Part shown: in pieces, positions 1 through 11,680 of the stretch
Layout: the number at the start of each line of letters is the position of its first letter
Numbering within the stretch: position 1 is the stretch's first letter
Source of the DNA: Takashimella koratensis
Taxonomy: Eukaryota; Basidiomycota; Tremellomycetes; Trichosporonales; Tetragoniomycetaceae
Assembly: GCA_003116875.1 (NCBI GenBank)
Contig: BCKT01000001.1
Coordinates: 201,763 to 265,762 of the forward strand
Length of the DNA stretch: 64,000 nt
Reading direction: 5' to 3'
Notes under the pieces: generated by a model
Database searches by the model: none
Seen by the model: the letters and a program-made list of their open reading frames with translations, nothing else
What the model was told of the DNA's origin: nothing
Position numbers and translations under genes: made by a program

Positions 1-220
1 TCGTTTCAGATTGTCGCTGCTCACCTTTGTTGAAAGTTCACTCATAAGCGAGTACGACTGTCCTTTGATCTTGCTTGCAACCGCATCATACCCTCATCCT
101 TTGAGCATTCCTCTGAAACATTTTGGTCAAACGGGAAAACATGCTGTCAGTCTTTTGGATCTGCACGTAAAGAGGATCGCATACAACATGTACTCTTCCC
201 AAATCATTGCCTATCAAACA

Positions 221-1314
221 ATGCCATCTTACGCTGACATTACACACTGCTAATTCGATGCAAATGCAATGTATGCCCTCCTCGACCAACTAGAGGCTTA
301 CATCGACACGACCAACATTTCCGACCCTATTTCAACAACTGACCAGCCGATCCGCGTTCTCCCAAAACTGCTGGAAACTAATCAAGTTCACGTCAATGTC
401 ACCGTAGGGAACTTGACGCGTCAGTTTGTCATCTCAGCATCGGCTCCAGCAAGAAAACTAGAAACTTTGGATGACCCAGTAGGCGTTTGCACTCAACCAA
501 CTTAGTCAATGTCTTTCACCTTGACAGGTAACTATAGGTCCGAACGGAACATTGCAACTCCCAGACGATAAAGTCTTCAAAGATTACTTGCAGCCGACCC
601 AGCCAGTCCAATCTTTCAAAAGCTACTGTTCACTAAAGGGGCATTATAAAGAGGCAAGTTGGGTTTGGAAAGTATCCCCTATCAAATACACTCGACCAGG
701 ACAACAACCTGGAAAATGCTCCTTATTCGTCTCGAGCACAACGACAGTGTATCTGGGTCACAAGCCCAGAGAGCAATTTCTAGACCTGACCCACGTATTG
801 AGCTTTCAATTCCACACGTCTCTTCAGGCTTCTGCAATCGATTCCTCGCCCGGTGAACAGTCTCTTTTGCGGGACGTTGGTCAACCCTCGCTCTTTTCTG
901 CCAACACCGGCTCCATCATTGTCATTGTTGTCCATTCATCTACAACGCACATTGCCGAGTGATGGCTCGGGCTGGTCTACCCCATTCGCGACGACGTTGT
1001 CACCTTCAATAACGGCTTCCCGTTCTCCACTCGGCGCTGTCAGCCAAGCGCCAACCTTGTCACCGGACGACGCTCCGGGATCAGAATTGGATGGTTTCAT
1101 GGAGTGGGCAGAAATAAATGACGCAACGCCCGATCCCCAAAGCTATGATTTCTGGGAAGACCCAAGCCGACTGTTCTCTCCACCCGCCATGACTGTGTCG
1201 ACGACCGACGCGTCGGTTGGAGATTCGGAAGGTGTTATAAAAGTAGAAGAGGAAGACATCACGGTTGAGCCCAACGAGAGTTATGATCGTTACAAATGGT
1301 TCTCCCCCGGATGA
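221..1314 (+). pseudogene. Family A copy 1, decayed paralogue of the gene at 1501
   Basis: The reading frame from ATG 221 parallels the intact neighbour at 1501 residue by residue (for example LPKLLETN in both, then a segment ending FTLT, then DDKVFKDY against EDKCFKEF). Two in-frame stops interrupt it: TAA at 251-253, where the neighbour has AAA (Lys) in the same context TGC-AAA-TTC, and TAG at 503-505. A homologous intron can be placed at 528-564 (37 nt, GTAACT to CCAG). An alternative intron at 479-527 would skip the second stop but not the first. Downstream, the frame continues through a Trp/Tyr-rich segment to about 800. An acidic tail ending near 1314 is in another frame and may be the original C-terminus. 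I do not recognise the family. The pseudogene call is firm relative to copy 2, but the 3' end is uncertain. Confidence 0.6.
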
Positions 1315-1500
1315 GCCCCAGTGTAAGAGAGGGAGTTGGTAGCAGAAAGGCTCACATGCAATGTACACGTTGTTCGGACCTTTGTAACAGCAAATAGCTC
1401 TCCCAAGCAATCGTCCGCCGTTCTGAAATTTCACTCCTCATTTTCGACTTGTCCATTTCACTGCTCCACACCACTCCAACTTTTGACCACTCCCACCACA

Positions 1501-2396
1501 ATGTCCAAGTCTTTCGATACCACCACGAACTGCAAATTCGACGAACGCGGCGTGTACAGGATTCTCCACGGCTTGGAGGCGTACGTCGACTGCCGCACTA
1601 TCGATTCACCAGGGTCATCGACCGGTCGCCGAAATGCTCAAGCTCTCCCGAAGCTGCTGGAGACCAATGCCCTCTGGCTCAAAGTCATCCCGGGGAATAA
1701 AACTCGCGTTTACACGCTCACAGCGTCGACCTCGGCCGGAAAAAGCGACATGTTCAATGACTCCGAGGGCGTCTACATCCAAACGAATCTCTCATTTCAT
1801 TTCACCTTGACCGGTGACCTCACCAATTGTGTAACACTGCATGGACCCCTACGTTACGCCTCCGAGAAGATAAATGCTTCAAGGAATTCATTCGTCCATC
1901 CCGGAGAGATCAACCTTTGAAGATTCAGAACTATGAGGGTGTACGTTGCAAAGAGGCAATGTGGACCTGGACGCGGATGAAACCAAGGTACATTGGACCA
2001 GACGGCAAACACTCAACTTGTGCGTTTTACGTGAACTGCAAAACGACTTTCTATTTGGGTTACAAACCCGGGAAGCCAGCGATGAGCAGGTCCAACTTCA
2101 GCGACTGCCGTTTTTTCCTTTTTCACGACGCGCCTGAAGATGGAATGTCAGGCAGCCATCAACTGGCTTTGCCGGGCGCAACTCGATCGATTCCTCCTCC
2201 TCACCACCCGGCCCCTTACCCAACGATGCCCCGCGTACCGTTGTCGTTGCACCCGCCGTCGGAGCCGGACACCTATGCCGACTCATCTATCGCCGATACA
2301 TTGACTATATCTTCCCCTTCGGCCACGACAAACTGTCAGGTATTACGGCCAAGGACTGCGGAGGCGATCTGTGCGGTACCGAAGTACCTCGAGTGA
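1501..2396 (+). CDS. Family A copy 2, uncharacterised protein of about 280 aa
   Basis: Two exons join cleanly: 1501-1813 and 1867-2396, with a 53-nt intron from GTGACC to CCGAG. Splicing gives 280 codons and restores FTLT followed by EDKCFKEF, matching the frame of copy 1. The N-terminal half has a motif LPKLLETN and a Gly-Asn turn. The second half has a Trp-rich stretch (AMWTWTRMKPRYIGPDGK) followed by TFYLGYKPGKP. The C-terminal 90 residues are rich in Pro, Ser and Thr and look disordered. No signal peptide, membrane segment or catalytic motif is visible and I do not recognise the family. The alternative acceptor at 1869 is close and would delete one residue. The gene lies in the same orientation as its decayed neighbour, so the pair arose by tandem duplication. 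Confidence 0.55.
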
Positions 2397-2520
2397 CAAG
2401 AGCGATCTGAGCGGGGTGGCGCAGATCCAACGCCACCAGGGGTAGGGACTGTGACACGGCCAGGGGGAGCTGCGGAGAGAGTGACAGAGGGATATATAGC
2501 AGTCCGTAGAGCGTCGAGCG

Positions 2521-3879
2521 ATGGATCCCCCAGATCGAGTGAAGAAACCTAACATGCCCCCTACCAGTCCGCCCCACTTCGACTTTCATCGAAACGATGT
2601 GCTGCAAGACGTGTATCAAAGCGATCTCTTGAGCTTTGTCCTCCGATCAAACACGGTCGTCGTCGACAGATGGAACGCTACAAGCGACGGAGCAGGGTCT
2701 CGGATTACTCACTTTGGCTGGGGGATCTGTCCACTACCCAACCCCGACGGTTCGATCTCACCGGCGTTTGTGGAACACATCATCAAGATGTCAATCACAA
2801 CGAAATCATCTACCGAGAGCACGTCAATCACCCTCAAAGACGGGAAAGTCTTTGAGAAGGCGTTTCCGAAACATCAAAGGCTCAACCTTGTGCTGCGCTA
2901 TACCCAGACCAATACTTCCCGCGCATCCGTTGAAAAAAAAACTCTTCGAGCACAAATCGACGGAACAGAGCTTGAGGCGATGGTCACGCTCCAATACGCA
3001 CCCATGTTTCATCAAGGAAAGCCTGAAGCGTCCATTCTGACTCGACTTGCCAAATGTTCACCATCATGGACTTTTGTGCAAGGGACAAACCGTCGCACCT
3101 TCCGAATTACAACAGATGTCGGACCGGTATCGACATACATTTTCGACGGACAGACCGTTTCTTGTCCTTTTGGTACAGAAAAGCGTCGCCAAAAGGAAGC
3201 AGCCTTGGAGAGACGAGCGCAGCAGACAAACAAACGATCGAAGGCGACACACATCACGTTTTCTCATCGACACAGTATCAATGACATGATTCAAGACGCG
3301 ACGATGGGACAATTCCTCAAGGGCCGATGGATGAGGATCGAGCTATCGAAGAACTCCGAGCACGGTGGAATTTTGCGCACCGAACGCTCGTTTTTCGTCG
3401 CTTCTTCGCCCGTGAAGATTACCAAGTTCGATGGCAGCGAAACCGGCTTTTTTCTCCATCACGGCATCCAAATTTCTTGGAATCAAACGATCACAAGCAA
3501 CGATGAACGCGTCGCCATTTATACGTTGCCAAACACCCAGCCTTTCTGGTACATGTTGTCGGACGAGACAGACGTTGTGAAGCTCAACTATCGCGGTACA
3601 AACCCCCGTACGAAGAGAAACAAGCTCGTCGACGCTTCATTCCATTTCAAGACCACCGGCTCCAGCGGAAATGTAACGTTCTCTGTGACGCACGGCGTGG
3701 TTGTGAGCGATGAAAACGTCAGCGAACCGCCGGGCGTGGCGTATCGAGGAGTCGTTTCCGTGTTTGTCATGGATGAACAGGACGAAAGGCGAATCATGTG
3801 TGCAGGCCTTTTACTGAACCGTTTTTGCCTTCGGCATATCGCATGGACGGTCCACATCTTCGTGGATTCAACATGTTGA
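2521..3879 (+). CDS. Family A-related uncharacterised protein, 452 aa frame
   Basis: A single open frame starts at ATG 2521, with a TATA-like GATATATAG about 30 bp upstream; a second in-frame ATG lies at 2554. Residues around 100-120 contain SITLKDGKVFEKAF, which resembles the DDKVFKDY and EDKCFKEF segments of the two upstream genes, and this is my only basis for linking them. The rest shows a basic helix-like patch near residues 220-245 and alternating beta-type sequence without known motifs. The frame may not be the true 3' end: a coding-looking segment continues in another frame to about 4079, so a small intron or frameshift near 3800 is possible. I cannot assign a function. Confidence 0.5.
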   Translation: MDPPDRVKKPNMPPTSPPHFDFHRNDVLQDVYQSDLLSFVLRSNTVVVDRWNATSDGAGSRITHFGWGICPLPNPDGSISPAFVEHIIKMSITTKSSTESTSITLKDGKVFEKAFPKHQRLNLVLRYTQTNTSRASVEKKTLRAQIDGTELEAMVTLQYAPMFHQGKPEASILTRLAKCSPSWTFVQGTNRRTFRITTDVGPVSTYIFDGQTVSCPFGTEKRRQKEAALERRAQQTNKRSKATHITFSHRHSINDMIQDATMGQFLKGRWMRIELSKNSEHGGILRTERSFFVASSPVKITKFDGSETGFFLHHGIQISWNQTITSNDERVAIYTLPNTQPFWYMLSDETDVVKLNYRGTNPRTKRNKLVDASFHFKTTGSSGNVTFSVTHGVVVSDENVSEPPGVAYRGVVSVFVMDEQDERRIMCAGLLLNRFCLRHIAWTVHIFVDSTC

Positions 3880-5406
3880 AGGGTGTTGAATCTACAGCAA
3901 ACAGCCGCTGCTCCACACTGGCTCGAGGAATCGACACTCCACTCATACCCAATCCGACTACCGCACTGACGACGGGGCAATCGCCCACGGTCATCGCGAT
4001 GCAGAACATTGCCGCAGCAGCGCTTGGATTAGTTCCAAAGATCATCCTCGACCATGGCACCACGGACGCGAACTTGTAGACACGTGGCAGAAAACCCGCC
4101 GACCGTCCGGTTGCGCGGGATCTCCCTCTTGCATACGATTCACCACGACGGCGCCTCAACCTCCATCAGAACTCTGAGCGGCGAGGGAAGAGAGGAGGGG
4201 AAGAGGAGAAGAAGAAGGAGTCTCGATCATTCCCTTGTCAATGCACAATCCGAAGTACTGTAGCAGCGACATGGTAACAGCAATGTCAGAGTCCGTCATA
4301 ATGGGGTTTCTATTCAATTGATGTGATGCAAATTGCTTTGTAAGTCTGCCCACCTGTTCTCAACACAACAATTGGAGAGACGCAATGAAGCACTTTGCGA
4401 TGCAGAGTGGCAACATTTTGAAAAATTAGAAAGAGTTGCACTGATATCCCGACTCACTGTCAGCCTGTCACAGGACTGAGGCGTATGGTTACCGCTGTGG
4501 CTGGAGGACAGTGGTTGGCGAGACAGTCCCTTCGACCTTCTCGGAGGAGTCGGCCTTCGACTTCCTATGGAAGAAGGCTCTTACACCTACCCTTGGTCAC
4601 TCGTCGTATCCGACTTCTCATGGAAGAAGGCTCTTACACCTACCCTAGGTCACTCGTCGTTCATCCACGCCCCTCCCCCTGATGCCAACGCCCTATCAGT
4701 CTTGACACTCTAAGCTTGCCCAACGACCTCTCTCCTTTGACCACGGTCAGTGGTGTTGCCGGCTCCACCTGCTCTGCCGCTGCGCAGCCGCGGAAGAAAG
4801 ACACCAAGGAGAGACAGGATGGAGCGTTTAAAATTGAGGACTAAGGTGAAAGATGAGCCTGATTGGTGATTGGACTCAATGCTATGTGAAAGAAAGTGTG
4901 TCGCAGACAGAGTGGCTTGCATCGTTGATATCGAGGAGGGAGCAAGAGGTATTGATAGCGTGATGCATATTGACTTGAAAACTCCCGTTACCGTGAGTAC
5001 AATGTGTACTATACCCGGGCTGCACACGCTATCGTCACCTCTGATTCATTATGCCGAATCGTCGGGCAGCTCGCCGAAGCCAACGACTCGAACAAGGCAT
5101 CCGTTGTACGGCTTGCACAGCAACTGTCCTTTATCATCACTCCCTGTTTCGTACGCTTTGCTCCAACTCTCCTCTGACAGTGTTGTCCATACGCCAAGAT
5201 GTGCATTTGCCAATGGAAAGACCCAAGGAGGGACACTATGTGCATGAGTCAGCACTACGGTCAAGAAGGCGAGCATGCCATGGGTCAACAGGCAGCTTGG
5301 GTGCTATCGGATGAGAAACAGCCCAAACCCCCCTCCAATCCACGTTCGTCTTTCCCAACTACTCCACTTCAACCCTCGACACCGCTCTGATCCCGACTAC
5401 ACCACC
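3880..5406. other. Non-coding stretch between family A genes
   Basis: No supportable gene. It contains a possible 3' extension of the preceding gene to about 4079 and a 53-bp direct repeat at 4557-4660. The rest is ordinary mixed sequence with only short, unconvincing frames. Confidence 0.5.
4557..4660 (+). repeat. 53-bp direct repeat, two copies
   Basis: The block ATGGAAGAAGGCTCTTACAC begins at 4567 and again at 4620. The flanking bases also match (CGACTTC upstream, GGTCACTCGTCGT downstream), with one or two mismatches. Two tandem units of 53 bp result. Confidence 0.85.
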
Positions 5407-6418
5407 ATGTCCCATATTTTTCAAGCCCTCAAACTCGACATTCACAAGTCTCTGTCTGCGCTGGCAGAAATTGTGGTGCCAGAAAACGACAACACGCGGA
5501 TTTCCATGTTCCTCGACACAGACTCATTCGAACTCATTCCGGGGCCGATCGACGCCCAATGGGAGCGAACCGTTGTTTTCTCCGGCAGTCCAAATGAGGT
5601 ACACCATTTCAATCCCGATACCAACAAGGAAATCATTATTCACAAGCTACATTACCAGAGCACGGTTCATCACTCACTCACGGTGCACATGACGAGCTGG
5701 CGGGACAACTGGAAGCAGGTTGGCGGGCAACTCTCCTGGACTTTGCCAGTCGAGAATCTGACACTGAACGATTTGTCGGCCACTCTCCCTCATGGGCAGA
5801 TCGCGTTTGAAAAGCGCCCCTCCCCACTCGTTCTCAAGCCTGGCGACAAATGTGGTGTGCGGCGATGGCATCGAGGTCAATGCCAAGTGGGAACACTCTG
5901 ACAATACTACGACAGAAAACTTCCCGCTTCTGATTTGGATGAGCTTCAAGTCGCATGTTCTCCAACCGAAACGCTCTTTCCCTGCAGTGTTCCTGAATGG
6001 ATTCACCGAGGCGACTTTCAAAAAAGACGACAGCGCCCACACTTGGAAGGTCAAGCCGCTGACACCATCAAAGACCGCCGCATCTTTCGGAACGGGCGCT
6101 TCCATCTCTACGAACGTCGTCCGGGCGGGATTGTTGCAGCCTTTCCCCCCATGGCTTACCGCCTGGACCCAAGCGGGTTCATCGTCGGCTCGGACCCCGC
6201 CTCTCTCTGAGCTGGAGGATTCCAATGTGGGGATCCCGGGTTCGAAAGCTCAGGCGGAGAGACAGGACGGCGGGAGTGACAGCAAGCTGTTGCTCCAGGC
6301 TCAACTGTGCATGCTGGGCTACTCAGAGGAGGAAGTGAGGAGAGCGACAGAGGGGAGCATGAAAGATGAGAGCAGAGACTCAAAGGGCGAGTTCGTCAAG
6401 CCCGAGCCCCAGGGATGA
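5407..6418 (+). pseudogene. Family A-like gene with an internal frameshift
   Basis: ATG 5407 opens a frame of about 145 codons up to roughly 5850. The coding signal then passes to the next frame and runs to a TGA at 6416-6418, ending in an acidic tail with FVKPEPQG. The two frames overlap around 5840-5870. No intron of normal size fits; the only GT-AG option that fixes the phase is 37 nt and would remove coding-looking sequence. A one-base insertion or two-base deletion, or a sequencing error, explains it better. The protein would be about 335 aa with no recognised domain. It is grouped with family A because of position, orientation, size and general character, not because of strong similarity. 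If the frameshift is an assembly error, this is an intact gene. Confidence 0.45.
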
Positions 6419-7077
6419 AAGACGGTGGCGCATGGGAAAGGTTTTGATGTTTGTTCAGAGGTTAGCTCTTCCATGCATTCTTGAGCGATTCGTCATGCAG
6501 ACGACACTGCCGACGTCAGATCTTGACCGCATAATCGGTCCATCCCAATCACCTGCACGCGACCAAGATCTTACAGATCCTTCCGTCGGCTTGATGAAGC
6601 GCTCTAAGACCGCTCGTGGATCTAAAGCCACGCGCCACTAGTTGCGGTCGGCCGGGTTCCGACTAACATCCGAGGCGCCGACGTCATTAACCGCAAGCCT
6701 AGCCCTGAGGTTACCCTTTTCGATCGTCTCAAACTCTATTTGGGCTACCAAATCTCCGGGACAGCTGGTACCTGGGGGTTCAAGGCCCAGTACCCACGGA
6801 AAGGTGATCTTCATGAGACCCCGACCGGCCGTCCGGCGAACGGAAAGCCATTGAATTGAATTTTCCGCGCCCAGGTGAGACGAGACGAAACAGTACCATG
6901 TGGAACCTCGCAGTGGGTAACCCGGGGCGTCACCCGGTGGGAACAAAATCAGTGGCGCCGGAACAATCGTGACGATCACGGCAGCCTTGGCAATGGGCAC
7001 ACGTCCTTGGATCGTACCCCGCAAGGTTCTAGCCCAATCCAAGGACGCTAACCATGGTTCCTGTTCGGCTTGAAGGG

Positions 7078-7152
7078 TTCCGCAATCTTATTCGTTTTCG
7101 GCTGGGTGGATGAACCAAACCCCACGGGAGCAATAAGATTGCGCGGAATTGT
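7078..7152. repeat. Imperfect inverted repeat (stem-loop)
   Basis: TTCCGCAATCTTATT near 7078 is matched by AATAAGATTGCGCGGAA ending near 7152, giving a stem of about 15 bp with a two-base bulge and a loop of roughly 40 nt. No flanking gene explains it. Confidence 0.6.
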
Positions 7153-7532
7153 GAGGTTGTAGTGAGACAGACTGCGCCTAAAGAGTTTAAAAGGATGCAA
7201 AGGGTTGGTCACGAAAAAGACATGTCTCGGAAATTCTTTCAGTTGTGTGTGAAGCGCGGGAAGTCAGGCCGAACGAGGCAAGTGCGGTTAAAATGGGAGC
7301 AAGACAAGGGCTACCCCTACTTTGATTAAAACCTCCGCAAGTCGGGGTTGACATGGGGGCCAGAGCGTCGATACAAAGTACACACTCCCATTGTCTGTCT
7401 AAGCTCCGAAAGACACAAATACAAAAAGGTCGAAGGGGGGTGAGAGCGGAGGGTGACGGGCGGGAGTGACGGGATGCATGACACCATTGGCGTTGAACGT
7501 TACAAGATCTTGACTGCGTCCAGGCCTACGAA

Positions 7533-7553
7533 CCCCCCCCCCCCCCCCCCCCC
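7533..7553. repeat. Homopolymer C tract
   Basis: 21 consecutive C residues. The only comparable tract in the window (25004-25019) lies beside an assembly gap. Confidence 0.9.
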
Positions 7554-7598
7554 GTGATATTTTTCACCCCCAACCCCTTTAACTATTGCTTGAGTATC

Positions 7599-7646
7599 GT
7601 TTGACCCCCCGTTTGACTCCCCCCGTTTGACTCCCCCGTTTGACTT
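7599..7646 (+). repeat. Short tandem repeat CGTTTGAC with C spacers
   Basis: Four consecutive units of GTTTGAC are separated by runs of C with an occasional T. Unit length is about 12-14 bp. Confidence 0.8.
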
Positions 7647-9177
7647 TACCACATTCTCCATACCCAAGTTTAACCAAGATCACCACGAAGGATCGACTCG
7701 ACTCGGAGACGACTGGGCATAGGACGCAGGAGATCAGCAGGCGACAACTCGACGCAGACGACTCGACCCACTGATTCTACAGATCCAAGGATCCATACCG
7801 CAGCGCAGAATCACACCAAGGTGAGCATGACCGGTGGCAACGGTGCATACGATCGTGTACTGTTGAATAGAGGTTGAGTTTGAAAGACGAGACGAAAGCG
7901 GCGATTAGGGTTTGGTGGGGGGGTGGGTGTTAGTGGGCCAGGGTGAATAGGGTCGGGCCGGTTGCCACGGGTCGTGTTGTTTTTATTGTCGTGGTTTATT
8001 CTTGCCCATTTTTACGTTCCGCCTTTGTCCTGGTTCCTCGAACCCCCTTGTATTCTCTCGTCATCCGTAGTGGTGTGAGAGACAAGGCGGAGGAGAGACA
8101 AGTCAGGACGGGGCACGGGGCACGGGCGGGGGGGGGAGGCCATGGCGCCGCTCCGCTCGGCCCTTGTGGTCATGGGCCTGATGCGCCCTGCCCTCCCCCT
8201 CCCGTTCAGTGTCCTCTCCCCTCCCCTCCCGACCTCCCCACCCCCTTGCGCGATCATGCTAACGAGGAGAAGCACGCCAACGCCTTTGATCAGAGTCAAG
8301 CGCAGTGAGTGTGCTTTGAATCGAGGAATGATGGGATTACGGTTGAAGGGAAAAGGGGCTGGTATCGACCTGGGCCGAGATGAGACGTTGTTGATGGGTG
8401 GTCGAGGCGATATCGAAATCTCAAACATGCTTGGGTCGAGTTATAAGATGCTGACTCGTGCATAGCATCGTAGCATCGTAGCATCGTCGCAGCGAGATCA
8501 CCATCAAAGGTGGCCGACGCAGTCACCAATGGCAACGACCCAGTAGTGAGTCGCAACCCCTCTTGATCCCAAACCTTGCTCCTGGTGAGACACGACGACG
8601 CGAGACCGACGATACCATCAATCATGACCGGGCCTTTGCTCCATCCCCTCCCCTCCCCTTGACCCCTCCCTTGGCGCCCTCGTCCTTCGGTCGAGGCCGT
8701 CGACGTCCTCGACGCACATGCCCGTCTTGCTTCTTCGCTTCTCACCATCACCATCACCATCAGCCTCGTCGCCCTCGCCATCTCCACGACTAGTCCCTCG
8801 CACTCTCCCCTCTCATCAGTACTCTGCTGACAGTTGCTATGGCCTCTTCATCACTCGCCGCCGACATTGACATTGCTCCATCCCCCATCGCCATCGCCAT
8901 CGACATCCATCGCAGACTCCATCTCCACACTGCCACCCAACCCGATCGGACATCCTTGGCCCCTCCATTCACTCCCACCGCCTCCTTTACATCGCTTTCC
9001 GGTAAGTCTTCCCGGCGTCCTTCACGTCAACGGCGATTTACCCATCCGTTGCTGGTCCTTCATCGCATGAAACATGTCCTTTTCGGCGCGTCCCCCGTTG
9101 ACGGGGGCGGGGATTGGGGTCGAGTCGACGCATTTAAGAGCAAGCACTGACCATCACAGACCTCACCTTTCGCCGCC

Positions 9178-11680
9178 ATGGACCCCAATCGAACTTCATC
9201 CCCAGTGCAGCAGCACCGTCGTAGCGGCAACGACCCGGCCGACCCACCTACCCCTAAACCCAACCCATCCCAGTCTTGGGATGCCATTACTCAGTCCTCC
9301 ATCCGAGTCTCTCCTCGCCCCCCAGTCCGTGAGATGGAGCCTGATCAAATGTTATCCTCCGCATCTACTCCCGAGCCCCACTGGACCAAAACCTCGGACA
9401 AGCGCAAACGCCGTACTCGTCGTCGACAGACTCGAAGGAAGACACCTGTCGAGCCCAGCCCCAGCCTGTTCTCACGCGAACCGCTCGACCGGAATCGACC
9501 GATGATGCGAGTTAGGTCGAGTGATGGGCCTACCGTCCATAAGCGACCTCGCTCCATGTCGAATCCGGAAGTCGACGGGCCGAGACACCCGACGATGCTA
9601 TTACGGAAATCGGCAATGATCGCGAGACCCCCGCCAACGAAGCGGCCACGGACGATGACACCTGAGGAGGTTGCACAGAAGGTACAAGATGACCAATTGA
9701 TGCGTGAGATTGGTCAACGACGAGATGAAGTATTCATTCCTGGACCGCGCGAACCGCCCATCAACATGCAAACGTTGAAATCGCTCGATGCCTCGGAGAT
9801 TCTTCGAAACCCTCAACTCCGGCACGATTTGTTGTTTGATTCGCTCGCGTTTAGGCCAGTCAATGCCAAAGTGCCCCTTGCGACGCAATATGTTGGCGTT
9901 CCAACGAAAGACAAGCCGCCAGTGGTTGACCCGAGTGCGACATGCGACGTCTCCGAGATGTACTGGGAGTGTATCCGCGCCGAAGTTGAGACTGGGTGTC
10001 GATGCACTCGATGGGTCAAGTTGGGTGATGGGAAGATTCGAGTAGAGAATTGTATCTGTGGTCGGTGGCGACACGAGTTGTCCGAGGGGGATTGGTGGAG
10101 GTTGACCAAGCCTACCTGGCCGTCGAGACTCCCAAAGCTCATCTCAAGTAGGTCTTGACAAGATTGAGCTAATCGCAGCGCTTCGACACATTCTGGAGTC
10201 GTTGATGGCATCGACGACACCGTGTGTGAACCACTTTGCACACGCCGCGAGCAAAGAGATGATGCAACGGCACGAGGCGGTCTGTCCGACCGTTACGCAT
10301 ACGCTTGTACCAGAGTTGTTTGCCGCGCTCGACCCCGACTTTTTAACGATCCAAGCTCGACGAGGGGTCTTTGGCCTTCAAGTCTTCCGAGTCCTTGGCG
10401 AGGCGATGAAGGTTCATTGCGCACCAGTACGCGACGAGATGGTCGACGACATGGTCAACACGGCGTGCAAACCTGATATCGTCGGTGGTCTGAGGAAGGC
10501 ATTCGACTGTGTGGAAGTGATGAAGTTGGACATTGCCAACCACCAAGTCCACGCGGTCCGACCAATGCTCTGGACCCAGGCAGAGCAAAACGAGATGATG
10601 ACGTTCAAGAACTATCTCGTTCAGACGAAACGAACCGTGGCGACTTCCAAGACCAAAGCATGGTTCCGCAACGCGTCGATGAGAGCGCTGAAAGAGGCAG
10701 CACCGGATGCACGGGCTCACCTCGTCGGCAAGTGTGCCTGTCACAATGTCGAGGAGTTTCTGGCGAGATCGTTGGCGGAGGGTGTATCCGAGTTGGTCTT
10801 TGGCGGGTGGATTGGGGAGGAGCAGGCATGGCCACCGGTGGTTCCGAGTAGGCTGCAGGTGATGCAGCTTGCCGAGCCGACCGCACCGTGCCCAGTGTCG
10901 TTACCCGAGGTGTTCAAGATGGACCACAGGAGATTGAGAAACTTTCAGTAAGTCTGGTGATTGACTTTGGCTGACATTAGTTGCGATATGGTCGACCTTG
11001 CGATTTGCCAAATCGTCACTCGGGCGTATCGATCAAAGCTCGAGCCGATGGCCGAGTGGAAGGAGGCAAAGTTGGTCAAGGTAGCTGTGAACGACTACAA
11101 GTATACCATGACCCATGGCGATGGAGTTATCTCGGCAACAGGTGGGAGCGATCTCGCGCTGAGGCTGGCTCGAAGAGCGTTGTTCCCGTACGCCCCGTTG
11201 TCCGAGACCACTCTCGTCTCGGACAGCGTCGAGGACGCCACTCGGATCACCCAAACCGCTATCCAAATCGATCGATTCATCGCAGAGAATACGGCACGGA
11301 ATTCACCACTTTTCGTCGAGACACTATCCCAACTACGAAGAGTCGTGACCAAACTCGTTGCCGATGCCCTCGTCACCCACTCTCAGTCCAAAGCTCCTCG
11401 CCAGTGTTCCAAAACCAAAGTCGAGGTCCCCACCTCGACCGAAGTCCGCGACACGGCTCGGCCAGCTGCACAACGCCGAGCAGATATGTACGATGCTCAC
11501 CAACGAACACGAGATCTTTGGAAGGATCAGTGTGAGGTAATCAAGTCGGCAGGGTTTGAGTCTCAGTCTGATGATGTTAGGGCTTTAGTGGATCGTGTGT
11601 TGAGAATTGTTGGGTTTAATCATCATGTGTTTGGACCAGTGTATCGTATGCCTGGGATGTTGTTTGCTAGTGGTAGATAG
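9178..11680 (+). CDS. SOK1: Sok1/TCP11 (T-complex 11) family protein
   Basis: Three exons, 9178-10147, 10179-10947 and 10981-11680, give 812 aa. The introns are 31 and 33 nt. The N-terminal 170 residues are basic and disordered. The TCP11 domain then begins, with the signature NPQLRHDLLFD followed by LAFRPVN (about residues 215-235). Later comes MKLDIANHQVHAVRP, another strong family motif. Yeast Sok1 is a high-copy suppressor of protein kinase A loss, and mammalian TCP11 acts in cAMP signalling of sperm. The biochemical role is not settled, so a cAMP/PKA link here is family knowledge, not seen. Length and domain order are normal for fungal members. A 5' UTR intron probably precedes the ATG. 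The family assignment is secure. Confidence 0.9.

Larger units (their letters stand above)
6419..9177. other. Long non-coding stretch upstream of the Sok1/TCP11 gene
   Basis: No supportable protein gene in 2.7 kb. It holds an imperfect stem-loop (7078-7152), a 21-base C tract (7533-7553), a short GTTTGAC tandem repeat (7599-7646), an 8-bp repeat TAGCATCG around 8463-8490 and long pyrimidine-rich sequence. A likely 5' UTR intron precedes the next gene: GTAAGT at about 9003 to an acceptor after CTGACCATCACAG near 9160. Confidence 0.5.

Noticed and set aside
479..527. Intron 479-527 as proof that copy 1 of family A is functional
   Set aside because: It would skip the second stop but not the TAA at 251-253, and alignment with copy 2 shows that the homologous intron lies at 528-564.
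6638..7042. 134-codon minus-strand frame as a transposon remnant
   Set aside because: No conserved transposase, integrase or reverse transcriptase motif and no terminal repeats seen.
8740..8765. CAC/CAT run that encodes poly-His
   Set aside because: Simple triplet repeat in a pyrimidine-rich promoter region, not a gene.
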